Below, one piece after another: positions 38,229 through 47,099 of a stretch of 64,000 bases of DNA. The notes under the pieces are model-generated. The model made no database searches. It had not been told where the DNA came from and saw only the letters and a program-made list of their open reading frames with translations. This stretch comes from Micrococcus porci (GTDB taxonomy: Bacteria; Actinomycetota; Actinomycetes; Actinomycetales; Micrococcaceae), in assembly GCF_020097155.1 (NCBI RefSeq), contig NZ_CP083691.1, positions 2,108,001 to 2,172,000 on the forward strand. The letters run 5' to 3'. Numbering within the stretch: position 1 is the stretch's first letter; each line of letters begins with the position of its first letter. The translations under genes were made by a program, and so were the position numbers.

Positions 38229-38921
38229 ATGAGCGAGCAGAACCGCGCCCTCGTGATCGTGGACGTGCAGAACGACTTCTGCGAGGGCGGCGCCCTCGCC
38301 GTGGCCGGCGGGGCCGACGTCGCCGCGGCGATCGCCGACCACGTCAACGAGGCCCGCGAGGACTACGCCGCCGTGGTGACCACGCGCGACTGGCACGTGG
38401 ACCCGGTCGGGCACTTCGCCGCCGCCTCCCTCGAGGACCGCGACGCCGAGCCGGACTACGTGCGCACGTGGCCCGTGCACTGCGTGGCCGGCACCCCGGG
38501 CGCCGAGCTGCACCCGGGCCTGTCCGCCGAGGACCTCGAGATCGACGCGGAGTTCCTCAAGGGCCAGCACTCGGACGGCTACTCCGGGTTCGACGGCCAC
38601 GCCGGGGACCCGGACGCGGTCCGCTCCGGCGACGAGGCGCGGGCCGCGGCCGGCCCGTACGGGGCCACGCAGGGCGCGGCCCACGCCGCCGACGGCGGCC
38701 TCGGGCTCGACGAGTGGCTGCGGGAGCAGGACGTGGACGCCCTCACCGTGGTGGGACTGGCGACGGACCACTGCGTGCGGGCCACCGTCCTGGACGGCCT
38801 GGAGGCCGGGTACGAGGTGACCGTGCGCACGGACCTGGTGGCCGGCGTCGACGACGCGGCGGGCGAGGCGGCGTTGCACGAGATGGAGGCCGCCGGCGCG
38901 CTGCTGCGCGCGGGCGACTGA
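38229..38921 (+). CDS. pncA: Nicotinamidase (pyrazinamidase/isochorismatase fold)
   Basis: A 230-aa nicotinamidase turning nicotinamide into nicotinate. The catalytic triad is visible: Asp in VIVDVQNDFCEGGALAV, Lys in EFLKGQHS, and Cys in VGLATDHCVRATVLDG. The metal-binding D-x-H is in TTRDWHVDPVGHF. An insert of about 40 residues (GHAGDPDAVRSGDEARAAAG) makes it longer than the E. coli enzyme. It starts 1 nt after pncB. Confidence 0.95.
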   Translation: MSEQNRALVIVDVQNDFCEGGALAVAGGADVAAAIADHVNEAREDYAAVVTTRDWHVDPVGHFAAASLEDRDAEPDYVRTWPVHCVAGTPGAELHPGLSAEDLEIDAEFLKGQHSDGYSGFDGHAGDPDAVRSGDEARAAAGPYGATQGAAHAADGGLGLDEWLREQDVDALTVVGLATDHCVRATVLDGLEAGYEVTVRTDLVAGVDDAAGEAALHEMEAAGALLRAGD

Positions 38922-38932
38922 GGGCCGTCCCC

Positions 38933-39661
38933 GTGCCGGAGGTCGGGATCGACGCGACGCCGACATGGCCCGTGCGTCAGGTGTCCGAGCACCCGCGCGC
39001 GCCGATGCCCCGGGAGAGCTGGCCGGCCACCGTGCCGGCCATCGCCCAGGTGCTGGACGCCGGGCTCGATCTCGGCCCGGCCACCGTGCTGGTGGGTGCC
39101 AACGGGGCCGGCAAGTCCACGCTCGTGGAGGGGATTGCCGAGGCGTTCGGCCTCAACGCCGAGGGCGGCACGCGGAACGTGCGGCACGAGACCAGGAGGA
39201 CCACCTCGCCGCTGGCAGGGCACCTCCTGCTCACCCGGTCCGCGGGTGCTCCACGGGGCGGGGTCTTCCTGCGCGCGGAGACGATGTACGGGCTCTTCAC
39301 CCACCTCGAGCAGAACCTGATCGGCGACGTACTGCACGAGCGCAGCCATGGCGAGGCGTTCCTCGACTACCTGCAGGAGCGGGCGGGGGTGCGCGGCCTG
39401 TGGGTGTTGGACGAGCCCGAGTCGGCCCTGTCCTTCGACGGGTGCATGGCCCTGCTGGTCCTGCTCGCGGATGTGCTCGAGGGCGGCTCCCAGGTGATCC
39501 TGTCCACCCACTCGCCGTTGCTGGCCGCCCTGCCCGGGGCGCAGATGCTCGAGGTCGGCCCGTGGGGCCTGCGGGACACCGCGTGGGAGGATGTCGAGGC
39601 CGTGCAGCACTGGCGCCGCTTCCTCGACTCCCCGGAGCGGTACCTGCGCCACCTGCGGTGA
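38933..39661 (+). CDS. AAA/ABC-type ATPase (RecF-like P-loop protein)
   Basis: A 242-aa P-loop ATPase of the family of single-domain RecF/SMC-like ATPases, whose role is uncertain. Walker A is VLVGANGAGKSTLVEGIAEAFG (about residues 54-75), Walker B GLWVLDEPESALSF with D-E-P-E, and the switch ILSTHSPLLAALPGAQML (H-loop). There is no coiled coil or transmembrane segment. The start chosen is GTG 38933, 11 nt after pncA, with GAGGG upstream, so it is likely in the pnc operon, though a link to NAD metabolism is only positional. A perfect hairpin follows. Confidence 0.82.
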   Translation: MPEVGIDATPTWPVRQVSEHPRAPMPRESWPATVPAIAQVLDAGLDLGPATVLVGANGAGKSTLVEGIAEAFGLNAEGGTRNVRHETRRTTSPLAGHLLLTRSAGAPRGGVFLRAETMYGLFTHLEQNLIGDVLHERSHGEAFLDYLQERAGVRGLWVLDEPESALSFDGCMALLVLLADVLEGGSQVILSTHSPLLAALPGAQMLEVGPWGLRDTAWEDVEAVQHWRRFLDSPERYLRHLR

Positions 39662-39662
39662 C

Positions 39663-39696
39663 CGGCGGCCCCCGTCTACGAGGACGGGGGCCGCCG
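39663..39696. terminator. Perfect 14-bp hairpin between convergent genes
   Basis: Arms 39663-39676 and 39683-39696 are exact inverted repeats with a 6-nt loop, 1 nt after the ATPase stop and 6 nt before the opposing gene's stop. Confidence 0.8.
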
Positions 39697-39702
39697 TGGA
39701 CT

Positions 39703-40140
39703 TCACGTCCAGTCGCGGTCGTGGAAGAGCACGTCCACCGCATGACGCACCTGGTCCCGGTCGTATTTGCCGCCGGAGAAGTCGACCAGGACGCGGTCGT
39801 TCCGGCGCGCCTCGTCCCCGAGGACGACATGCCAGTATTCGGCGTCCCCCTCATGGCGGAACCCGACGAATCGACCGACCTCGGTCTCCCACGCGGAGAG
39901 GCAGTTGACAGGTGGACACACCTCGTCGGTGACCTCCCGCGGAGCGATCTCGGCGAAGACGCCCCCTCGCATCCTGTCAGCGAGGCTCGATGGACGGGAG
40001 AACAGACCGAGATGCGCGAGAAGGAGCAGAATGCCTCCCATCGCGACCACCGCCAGGACCACCGCTACCGCGCGCCGTGCCGTGAATCCTCGTGGTCCGT
40101 GAACGACCGCGCCGTCAGTAGTGGTCAGTGCGCCGTTCAC
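39703..40140 (-). CDS. Small single-helix membrane protein next to a DUF2599-like protein
   Basis: A 145-aa protein with one strong transmembrane helix (AVAVVLAVVAMGGILLLLAHLG, about residues 24-45) and an outside domain with two close Cys (VCPPVNC) and Trp/His-rich strands. I do not recognise the family. The start is GTG 40140, with GGAGG at 9-nt spacing. It lies 2 nt from the stop of the secreted protein upstream, so the two are coupled. The membrane anchor with an exposed domain beside a secreted partner would fit an immunity or anchoring role, but this is inference. Confidence 0.7.
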   Translation of the reverse strand: MNGALTTTDGAVVHGPRGFTARRAVAVVLAVVAMGGILLLLAHLGLFSRPSSLADRMRGGVFAEIAPREVTDEVCPPVNCLSAWETEVGRFVGFRHEGDAEYWHVVLGDEARRNDRVLVDFSGGKYDRDQVRHAVDVLFHDRDWT

Positions 40141-40142
40141 GA

Positions 40143-41222
40143 TCACACACCTCCATTCGAGTAATTCCAATTGCATCGATGGTTGGCGAGATTCGTCGTC
40201 CACGGCACCGTCAGATTCGGGCGGATGCGCTCAAGATTCCACTGCCCTGCAGCGACGGCCCCCAGCGCATGGCATGCGTATTGAGCATACATGCTGGCTT
40301 TCCCATAAAAGGCATCTCGAATGTCCTGCCCTCGGCTCAAGACCTCAGAAAGACCGGACGTGTTCAGAATCTGCTGGCCCTTCGCCGGACCCCCGACCGA
40401 TGCCCCGGAATAGACCGACCATCCCCAGGCAGATAGAGAAGCATTGACCCGCGGGTGGTCCCTATAGGTGTCCTTGTAAACATGACCGAAGAGATTGATC
40501 CGCAACCACGGGTCAGCCGTCACCGGATACGCAAAAGATGAGTCGTGTTCCACGACCCGCGTCAGAGTGGCGCCATCGATCTCATAGTGCGTAGGGACGT
40601 CGTTCCCCACGGCATCCTTGGCCCACGCGGGAGCAATGCCACCCACCATGTCACCCTGGGCGTCGAGAATGAGGACGGACGTGCCGACCATCTCCAGGTG
40701 ACCCCCCTCCGGGATATCTACGGTGTACTCGAACCGCGTCGGGGCGCCAGGAGTGTCGATGACCGTATGGGCCTGAACCGTCCCGTCGTCCCGGAGCACA
40801 GGGACGTAAGTGAACTCCTCCTCCGGTGATGCATAGGCAGCGATGCCACTCACCGGGTCCAGGACCACCGATTCAAGGTCATCGGCGCCGTCCAGTCCGA
40901 GCCCGATCATCTCGTCGGGCTTGTCGACGTGCTGCATCAACGCACGCCCGCCGTCATCAAGGTCCAGAACAGCTTCGGTCTTCTGATGGACGACACCCGC
41001 GGAATCCGCATCACGGGACGCCGGCGCCACCACAGCCTCGCTGAGCTGATCGTTGGCCTGAAAGACTGTGGCCACATCACTCGAGACCTGCGCCTCTTTC
41101 GTGTCGGACACCGAGTGCACCCCGGTGACCCCACTCAATACCAGGGCGAACGCCCTCCCATTGCGATGTATCGCATGATCAGCCGCCTTGCCGAGAATCG
41201 TGCCGCGCACCCTGCGTGGCAC
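40143..41222 (-). CDS. Secreted protein with C-terminal DUF2599-like domain
   Basis: A 359-aa protein with an N-terminal signal-like segment (residues about 23-38, AFALVLSGVTGVHS). The middle resembles the leader of many actinobacterial secreted proteins, ending in FAYPVTADPWL. The C-terminal domain has the DUF2599-type pattern YACHAL...WNLERIRP...HRCNW, with paired Cys that may form disulphides. GTG 41222 is the only plausible start; TACGTT ends 8 nt before it, which fits a leaderless mRNA. Base composition is visibly lower in GC than in the neighbours. The function of DUF2599 is not established. Confidence 0.75.
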   Translation of the reverse strand: MPRRVRGTILGKAADHAIHRNGRAFALVLSGVTGVHSVSDTKEAQVSSDVATVFQANDQLSEAVVAPASRDADSAGVVHQKTEAVLDLDDGGRALMQHVDKPDEMIGLGLDGADDLESVVLDPVSGIAAYASPEEEFTYVPVLRDDGTVQAHTVIDTPGAPTRFEYTVDIPEGGHLEMVGTSVLILDAQGDMVGGIAPAWAKDAVGNDVPTHYEIDGATLTRVVEHDSSFAYPVTADPWLRINLFGHVYKDTYRDHPRVNASLSAWGWSVYSGASVGGPAKGQQILNTSGLSEVLSRGQDIRDAFYGKASMYAQYACHALGAVAAGQWNLERIRPNLTVPWTTNLANHRCNWNYSNGGV

Positions 41223-41230
41223 GTAAGGTG

Positions 41231-41236
41231 AACGTA
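41231..41236 (-). promoter_or_regulatory. Possible -10 (TACGTT) of the DUF2599 cassette
   Basis: TACGTT ends 8 nt before GTG 41222; the region upstream is AT-richer than the surroundings. Confidence 0.35.
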
Positions 41237-41320
41237 CGTAACCGATCAGCGGGACACCAGCGACTTTTGTACTGAACTCAAGCTCTGTCTTTGCAAAGGA
41301 CTCTTACGGACGAGTAGCCG

Positions 41321-43153
41321 TCACCGACGCCCGACGAACCACCCGCGCAGCGTCTCCAGGCGCTTCTCCAGCTGCTCGCGCGAGGCCTGGGCCACGGCCG
41401 GCCCGCCGGAGATCTCCCGCAGCCGGTTGTGGATCACACCGTGGGGCTGGCCGGAGCGCGCGGACCACGCCGAGACCGTCGTCGAGAGTTCGGCCCGCAG
41501 CTCCTTCATGCGCCGGTGGTCGACGACGTCGCGGCTCTCCTTCGGGGCGGCGGCGGGCTTGCGACGGATCTGCTCGTTCTGGCGCTGTCGCAGCAGCTCC
41601 GAGACCTGCTCGGCGTCCAGGAGGCCGGGGATGCCGAGGAAGTCCAGCTCCTCCTCGGATCCGACGTCCCCGCCGAGGCCGAACTCGCCGCCGTCGAACA
41701 GGACCTTGTCGAAGCTGGCACGGGACTCGAGCGCCTCGAACGAGGCCCGCGTGAGGGTCTCCGAGCCGCGCTCGGCCCGGTTCGCCTCCGCGATCAGGTC
41801 CTCCTCGGGGGCCTGGGAGAGGTCCTCGAGCTCCTCCACCGTGACCGCGCCCTCCCGGCGGTCCAGGGCGTGGTCCCGCTCGAGCTCCATCTCATTGGCC
41901 AGCAGCATCAGCTGCGGCACGGAGGGCAGGAACACGGAGGCCACCTCGCCGCGCCGCCGCGAGCGCACGAAGCGCCCCACGGCCTGGGCGAAGAACAGCG
42001 GGGTGGACGTGCTGGTGGCGTACACGCCCACGCACAGGCGGGGCACGTCCACGCCCTCGGACACCATGCGCACCGCCACCATCCACCGCTCGTCCGAGGC
42101 GGCGAACTCCTCGATCCGGTCCGAGGCGCCCTTGTCGTCCGAGAGGATCACGGCCGGCGCCTGGCCGGTGACCGCCTGCAGCTGGGCCGCGTAGGCGCGG
42201 GCGTCCTCGTGGTCGGAGGCGATCACGAGGCCGCCGGCGTCGGGGATGCCCCGGCGGATCTCGGTGAGGCGCCGGTCCGCGGCGCGCAGCACCGAGGGGA
42301 TCCACTCGCCCGCCGGGTCCAGCGCGGTGCGCCAGGCCGAGGCGGTGATGTCCTTGGTCGCGGCCTCGCCGAGCTGGGCCTCCATGACCTCGCCGGTGGA
42401 GGTCTTCCACCGCATCTGGCCGGAGTAGGCCAGGAAGATCACGGGCCGCACGACGTGGTCCCGCAGGGCCGGCCCGTAGCCGTAGGTGTAGTCCGCCCTC
42501 GAGCGCTCGAAGCCGTCCTCGCCCCGCTCGTACCGGACGAACGGGATGTAGGCGTCGTCCGAGCGGAACGGGGTGCCCGTCAGGGAGAGCCGGCGGCTGG
42601 CGGGCTCGAACGCCTCGCGGATGCCCTCGCCCCAGCTGCGGGCGTCGCCGCCGTGGTGGATCTCGTCCAGGATCACGAGGGTCCTGGCGGCCTCGGTGCG
42701 GTTGCGGTGCAGGACCGGCTTGTTGGCCACCTGGGCATACGTCAGGGCGACGCCGCGGTACTCGGGGCCGTGACGCCCGTCGGCGTTCTTGAAGTTCGGG
42801 TCGATCGCCAGGCCCACGCGGGCGGCGTTGTCCGCCCACTGCCGCTTGAGGTGGTCGGTGGGGGCCACCACGGTGAGCCGCTGCACCACGCCGGAGTCCA
42901 TCAGGATCTTGGCCACGCGCAGGGCGAAGGTGGTCTTGCCCGCGCCCGGGGTGGCCACCGCGAGGAAGTCCTGCGGCGCCTCGCGCAGGTACTTCTCCAG
43001 CGCCTCCTGCTGCCACTGGCGCAGCTTGGGGGCGGTGCCCCACGCGGCGCGCTCGGGCAGGGCCGGCGGGAGGTCCTCGCCGACGTGGAACAGGTCCGGC
43101 TGGATGCCGTCCGGGGTGGGGGCGCCGCTCGTCTCGGAGCGGCCCTCAGCCAC
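41321..43153 (-). CDS. DEAD/DEAH-box helicase (UvrB/SSL2-like superfamily 2)
   Basis: A 610-aa SF2 helicase. LRQWQQEALEKYL is the Q-like motif, LAVATPGAGKTTFALRVAKIL Walker A (motif I), and TLVILDEIHHGGDARSW motif II (D-E-I-H). LSLTGTPFRSDD is motif III. VSEGVDVPRLCVGVYATSTSTPLFFAQAVGRFVR holds motifs V and VI with the Arg finger. The last 120 residues are a charged extension. GTG 43153 overlaps the end of the DUF3039 gene by 8 nt. Helicase next to DUF3039 is a recurrent actinobacterial pair; the DNA/RNA target is unknown. Confidence 0.9.
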   Translation of the reverse strand: MAEGRSETSGAPTPDGIQPDLFHVGEDLPPALPERAAWGTAPKLRQWQQEALEKYLREAPQDFLAVATPGAGKTTFALRVAKILMDSGVVQRLTVVAPTDHLKRQWADNAARVGLAIDPNFKNADGRHGPEYRGVALTYAQVANKPVLHRNRTEAARTLVILDEIHHGGDARSWGEGIREAFEPASRRLSLTGTPFRSDDAYIPFVRYERGEDGFERSRADYTYGYGPALRDHVVRPVIFLAYSGQMRWKTSTGEVMEAQLGEAATKDITASAWRTALDPAGEWIPSVLRAADRRLTEIRRGIPDAGGLVIASDHEDARAYAAQLQAVTGQAPAVILSDDKGASDRIEEFAASDERWMVAVRMVSEGVDVPRLCVGVYATSTSTPLFFAQAVGRFVRSRRRGEVASVFLPSVPQLMLLANEMELERDHALDRREGAVTVEELEDLSQAPEEDLIAEANRAERGSETLTRASFEALESRASFDKVLFDGGEFGLGGDVGSEEELDFLGIPGLLDAEQVSELLRQRQNEQIRRKPAAAPKESRDVVDHRRMKELRAELSTTVSAWSARSGQPHGVIHNRLREISGGPAVAQASREQLEKRLETLRGWFVGRR

Positions 43154-43487
43154 GACCGCGACCGAAGAACCCGCCGCGCCGGCCGCCGCCCGAGCCGGCG
43201 TCGTCGCCGTCCTGGGGATCGCGCAGGCCGTCGTAGATCTCCTGGCACAGGGGGCAGACGGGGAACTTGTTCGGGTCGCGGCCGGGCACCCACACCTTGC
43301 CGCACAGGGCGATCACGGGCTCGCCGGACAGCGCCGACTCCATGATCTTCTCCTTGCGGACGTAGTGCGCGAAGCGCTCGTGGTCCCCGGGCTCGACGTC
43401 CTGGAGCTGCTCTTCGCGCTCCAGCACGGAGGTGCCCCCGCCGGAGGGGGACAGCGGGTCGTTCTGGAACGGATCGGAGATGCTCAT
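43146..43487 (-). CDS. DUF3039 family protein
   Basis: A 113-aa actinobacterial protein. VIALCGKVWVPGRDPNKFPVCPLCQEIYDGLRD is a C-x-n-C-P-L-C zinc-binding-like segment, preceded by HERFAHYVRKEKI. The C-terminus is Gly/Arg-rich (GGGRRGGFFGRGRG), possibly nucleic-acid binding. ATG 43487 is preferred; TAGGAT ends 7 nt upstream, giving a leaderless mRNA. It is coupled to the helicase. Confidence 0.88.
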   Translation of the reverse strand: MSISDPFQNDPLSPSGGGTSVLEREEQLQDVEPGDHERFAHYVRKEKIMESALSGEPVIALCGKVWVPGRDPNKFPVCPLCQEIYDGLRDPQDGDDAGSGGGRRGGFFGRGRG

Positions 43488-43494
43488 GGCCGTC

Positions 43495-43500
43495 ATCCTA
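43495..43500 (-). promoter_or_regulatory. DUF3039-helicase leaderless -10 (TAGGAT)
   Basis: TAGGAT ends 7 nt before ATG 43487. Confidence 0.45.
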
Positions 43501-43537
43501 CCGAGGACGACGCCGGCCGGCGGGCCCGCCCCGGGCC

Positions 43538-45130
43538 TCACCAGGACTGCACGGCCTGCAGGGTCTCGGCCTGGGCGCGGTCGTACCAGGCGGCGCCGGC
43601 GCGCACCCCCAGCCACAGGGCGAGGGCACCCCAGGCGAGGCCCACGGCGAGCGTGACCCAGCTCCAGACGGCCGCGCCGGTGACCAGCAGCACCACGAAC
43701 GGCACCGCCATGGGCACGAGCAGGACGAGCGTGACGAGCAGGGACGTGCCCTGCACGAGCATGATCCGCATGGCCGCGCCCTGCGGGGTCTTCAGCGGGC
43801 TGTCGCCCGGCTTCGGCACGGGGTAGACCCACCGTGCGGAGACCAGGGCGCTCAGCCCCAGGCAGGCCCCCAGGACGCCGAGGGACACACCCAGGATCGC
43901 CGGCAGCACGGACCAGTCGCCGTGCATGGCCACGGTGGCCAGGGTCACCCCCGCGACGACGGGCAGCGCCCAGCCCAGCAGGCCCATGACGCGGCCGAGG
44001 CGGTCGTCGATCCCCTTCACGCCCGCGAGGACGTGGAGGTGGAAGGCCGTGTGGTCGTAGGCGATGTCCGCGGAGAGCGAGTAGCCCAGGGCCCACGCGG
44101 TGACGGGACCCGCCGCCAGGAGGATGGCCGTGGCCCCCTCGGGCCCGCTGGTGCCCATGAACCACAGGAGCACGAACATCAGCGGGACCGTGACCAGGGA
44201 CGCCATGTAGCGCGGGTCCTTGAACCAGTACAGCTGCGCGCGGGCCGCGATCGCCGTGCGCGCGGACGTGGCCGGTCGGCCCAGCCAGCGCAGGTCCGTG
44301 GCGCGGTCCCCGCGCGGGGCGGCGGAGTCCGTGGAGCCCACCGCGGCCGGCTCCACGGTGCGGCGGATGGCGAGCATCCAGAGCGCTGCGGCGGCCACCG
44401 CCCACGCCAGGGCCACCAGCAGGCGCAGCCCGGCCAGCCCCCAGCGCCCCTCGGCCGCGGCCCAGCCCGCGCCGAGGCCGGCGCCGAAGGGGGTCCACAC
44501 GGCCGCGTTTGCCAGCACGGGGCCGAGCCACAGCAGGTCGTCGATGGACTGCATCACCCGGGACAGCGCCACGCCGCCCAGCATGAGCGGGATGAGCACG
44601 AGCAGGGAGATCGCCTCCCGTACGCGGCGTCGGCCGGTGAAGGAGGACATCAGGCCGGTCACGCCGTAGCCCAGACACACGGCGGTGACGGCGCTGAGCA
44701 CGGCGCCCACGGCGGCCGCCGCGAGCGCGGCCGGGGTGTCCCACCAGGACGCGGCGACGCCCAGCAGGCCCAGCAGCGTGAGGGCGCCGATCGGCGTCGT
44801 GAAGGTGGAGAGCAGCAGGCCGGCCACGAGGGTGCGGGCGGGCACCGGGAAGAGCACGAAGCTGGACGGGTCCAGGGTGGCGTCCACGCCCGTGACCAGC
44901 GGGGGCAGGATGGTCCACAGCAGCACGACGACGGCGGCGACCAGCACGGTGACCGCGCCGCGGACCGGGAGCTCGGCCTCGGGCAGGCCCACGACCAGCG
45001 CGGCCACGGCCATCGCCGCCATGCCGAAGAAGTACAGGGCGCCGAGGACCGACAGGACCAGGGTCAGCGTCGACCTGCGCCAGCCGTTGAGGGTCAGCGC
45101 CCAACGCAGGCGGGTGAGGGTCAGAGCCAC
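43538..45130 (-). CDS. ABC exporter permease, large membrane subunit
   Basis: A 530-aa polytopic membrane protein with about 12-14 hydrophobic segments. It is the permease partner of the ATPase gene overlapping its start (GTG 45130 lies inside the ATPase gene, 10-nt overlap). The N-terminus RLRWALTLNGWRRSTL begins at the first helix. The middle has AARAQLYWFKDPRYMASLVTVPLMF, typical of ABC-2-like transporters of the Actinobacteria. The substrate is unknown. Confidence 0.85.
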   Translation of the reverse strand: MALTLTRLRWALTLNGWRRSTLTLVLSVLGALYFFGMAAMAVAALVVGLPEAELPVRGAVTVLVAAVVVLLWTILPPLVTGVDATLDPSSFVLFPVPARTLVAGLLLSTFTTPIGALTLLGLLGVAASWWDTPAALAAAAVGAVLSAVTAVCLGYGVTGLMSSFTGRRRVREAISLLVLIPLMLGGVALSRVMQSIDDLLWLGPVLANAAVWTPFGAGLGAGWAAAEGRWGLAGLRLLVALAWAVAAAALWMLAIRRTVEPAAVGSTDSAAPRGDRATDLRWLGRPATSARTAIAARAQLYWFKDPRYMASLVTVPLMFVLLWFMGTSGPEGATAILLAAGPVTAWALGYSLSADIAYDHTAFHLHVLAGVKGIDDRLGRVMGLLGWALPVVAGVTLATVAMHGDWSVLPAILGVSLGVLGACLGLSALVSARWVYPVPKPGDSPLKTPQGAAMRIMLVQGTSLLVTLVLLVPMAVPFVVLLVTGAAVWSWVTLAVGLAWGALALWLGVRAGAAWYDRAQAETLQAVQSW

Positions 45131-45891
45131 GCCAGACCCTCCCCCGTGTGGCGGCCGCCGACGAGGTCCACGAAGCGCTCCTCCAGGTCCCGGCCGGCGC
45201 GCACCTCCTCGAGGGTGCCGGCCGCGCGCAGCACGCCCCCGGCGATCACGGCCACGTGCGAGCACATGCGCTGCACGAGGTCCATGACGTGGCTGGAGAC
45301 GATCACGGTGCCGCCGCGCCCCACGTAGTCGTGCAGGATGTCCCGGATGTTCGCGGCGGAGACCGGGTCCACGGCCTCGAACGGCTCGTCGAGGACGAGG
45401 ACGTCCGGGGCATGCACCATGGCGGCCGCCAGGTTGACCTTCTTGGTCATGCCCGCGGAGTAGTCCACCACGAGCTTGCGGCCGGCCTCCTCGAGGTCCA
45501 TGACGCGCAGCAGGTCGGCGGTGCGGACGTCGACGGTGTCGCGGTCCAGGCCGTGGAGCAGGCCCGCGTAGGTGATGAGCTGGGCGCCGGTCAGGCGGTC
45601 GAAGGTGCGGACGCCGTCCGCGAGGACGCCGACGCGGCGCTTGGCCTCCAGGGGCTGTTCCCAGACGTCCACGCCGTGGATCCACACGCGCCCGGCGTCG
45701 GGGCGCAGCATGCCCGTGGCCATGGACAGCGCCGTCGTCTTGCCGGCGCCGTTGGGGCCGACCACGCCGAAGAAGGAGCCCGCGGGGACCTCCAGGTCCA
45801 GTCCGGCGAGGGCGACCTTCTCGCCGAAGCGCTTGGCCAGCCCCCGCGTGACGAGGGCGAGGTTCGGGTCCGGGGCATCCTGGGCACGCAT
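45121..45891 (-). CDS. ABC transporter ATP-binding protein
   Basis: A 256-aa ATPase. Walker A is GVVGPNGAGKTTALSMATG (about residues 41-60), signature VVDYSAGMTKKVNLAAAM (an uncommon Y-S-A-G-M form), Walker B DVLVLDEPFEAVDP, and H-loop VIVSSHVMDLVQRM. It drives the 530-aa permease encoded next. TAGCGT ends 7 nt before ATG 45891. Exporter class is inferred from the lack of a solute-binding protein. Confidence 0.92.
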   Translation of the reverse strand: MRAQDAPDPNLALVTRGLAKRFGEKVALAGLDLEVPAGSFFGVVGPNGAGKTTALSMATGMLRPDAGRVWIHGVDVWEQPLEAKRRVGVLADGVRTFDRLTGAQLITYAGLLHGLDRDTVDVRTADLLRVMDLEEAGRKLVVDYSAGMTKKVNLAAAMVHAPDVLVLDEPFEAVDPVSAANIRDILHDYVGRGGTVIVSSHVMDLVQRMCSHVAVIAGGVLRAAGTLEEVRAGRDLEERFVDLVGGRHTGEGLAWL

Positions 45892-45898
45892 GTCACAC

Positions 45899-45904
45899 AC
45901 GCTA
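45899..45904 (-). promoter_or_regulatory. ABC transporter leaderless-type -10 (TAGCGT)
   Basis: TAGCGT ends 7 nt before ATG 45891. Confidence 0.4.
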
Positions 45905-46009
45905 TCCGCACGCCTGAGGACGCCGCCTCCGCCCTGGGTAGGACATCGTGCGGCACCATCGGCCAGGCCTCGACCGTCCTGGGACTCGATTCCCCGCGAC
46001 CCCGGTGGC

Positions 46010-46963
46010 TCAGTACAGCGCGGCGGCGAGGCGACGCCGGGAGGCGTGCACGCGCGGGTCCTCGGAGCCGACCACGATGTAGAGGTCCACGAGATGGGCG
46101 CGGGCCGCCTCCCGGTCCTCGCCGGGATGGGCGGCCACGAACCGGACCAGCCGGGCGAAGGCGTCCTCCACGTGACCGCCGAGCACGTCCAGGTCGGCCA
46201 CGGCGGTCTGGGCGGCGAGCTCGTCGGGGCGCTCGGCGGCGGCGGCACGCACCGCGGCGGCATCCATGTCCCGGGTGCGCAGCATCAGGCGGGCGGCGGA
46301 GAGGCCCTGCCGGGCTGTCTCGTCCGCCGGGCTCTCCTTCAGGGCGTCCTCCCACGCGGCGACCGCGCCGGGCAGGTCGTCCGCGGCGAGGGCCTCATGG
46401 GCGCGACGGTGCAGCGGGGGCACGGGGGCGGGCTGCGGCGCGGCCGCGCCGTCGCGGGCCGGGGCCAGGGCGGGGACCCGCCCGGCGACGCCGTTCTGCC
46501 GCGCCACCTCGAGCAGCTGGCCCATGAGGCCGTCGAGGGCCTCCTGGGGCAGCTCCTGGTTGGCCAGCGGGACGGGCTGGCCGGCCACGACCGCGACGAC
46601 GGCGGGGCCGGCCCCGATCCCGAACGCCTGCAGCAGCTGCGGCTCGGCGACGACGTCCAGACGCGCCATCACGACGGTCCCGGCCTGGGCGTCCGCGGCG
46701 TCGGCGAACTGGGTGGAGAGGGCCTCCGAGGTCGCGTCTCCCGGCACGTGCAGCACCAGGATCACCGGCACCTGGGTGGAGAGCTGGACGAGCTGCTCGA
46801 GCAGGCGGGAGTCGGCGTCGAGGACGGCCCAGGAGGCGGGCTCGCCGGGGGCGCCGGCACCCTGTGCACCCGCCCCCTGCGCGCCGGGCGCGGGGCGCGG
46901 GGTGCGCAGGGAGGAGAGGTCCACGGCCCCGCGCAGGGACGGGGAGGAGGGCTGGGAGGTCAT
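46010..46963 (-). CDS. Thioredoxin-fold protein with TPR-like tail (YbbN/CnoX type)
   Basis: A 317-aa protein. A low-complexity linker (GAQGAGAQGAGAPG) is followed by a thioredoxin fold without the C-x-x-C active site: VPVILVLHVPGDATSE occupies that position. The second half is helical TPR-like (AHEALAADDLPGAVAAWEDALKE; AARLMLRTRD), ending in a thioredoxin-TPR tail (FVAAHPGEDREAARAHLVDLYIVVG). This layout matches YbbN/CnoX co-chaperones. The start is ATG 46963 behind GGAAGGA. It is transcribed away from the AI-2E permease gene. Confidence 0.9.
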   Translation of the reverse strand: MTSQPSSPSLRGAVDLSSLRTPRPAPGAQGAGAQGAGAPGEPASWAVLDADSRLLEQLVQLSTQVPVILVLHVPGDATSEALSTQFADAADAQAGTVVMARLDVVAEPQLLQAFGIGAGPAVVAVVAGQPVPLANQELPQEALDGLMGQLLEVARQNGVAGRVPALAPARDGAAAPQPAPVPPLHRRAHEALAADDLPGAVAAWEDALKESPADETARQGLSAARLMLRTRDMDAAAVRAAAAERPDELAAQTAVADLDVLGGHVEDAFARLVRFVAAHPGEDREAARAHLVDLYIVVGSEDPRVHASRRRLAAALY

Positions 46964-47087
46964 GGCGGGTCCTTCCGGTCGACGGGCGGGGCCGGTCGCG
47001 GCGGCGGCCGCCCGGCTCCTGACTCGCCACCACGGTAGCCCCCGATACGGCGCCCGCGGGGCCCACGGCGGCCCCGCGCCCCTGCCG

Positions 47088-47093
47088 TACGCT
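47088..47093 (+). promoter_or_regulatory. Leaderless -10 (TACGCT) of the AI-2E family gene
   Basis: TACGCT ends 6 nt before GTG 47100. Confidence 0.45.
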
Positions 47094-47099
47094 GTCGGC

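Noticed and set aside
39297..39854. Minus-strand frame extending the small membrane protein into the pnc ATPase gene
   Set aside because: It is a different frame from the membrane protein, crosses the terminator hairpin and has a low-complexity Arg/Pro product.
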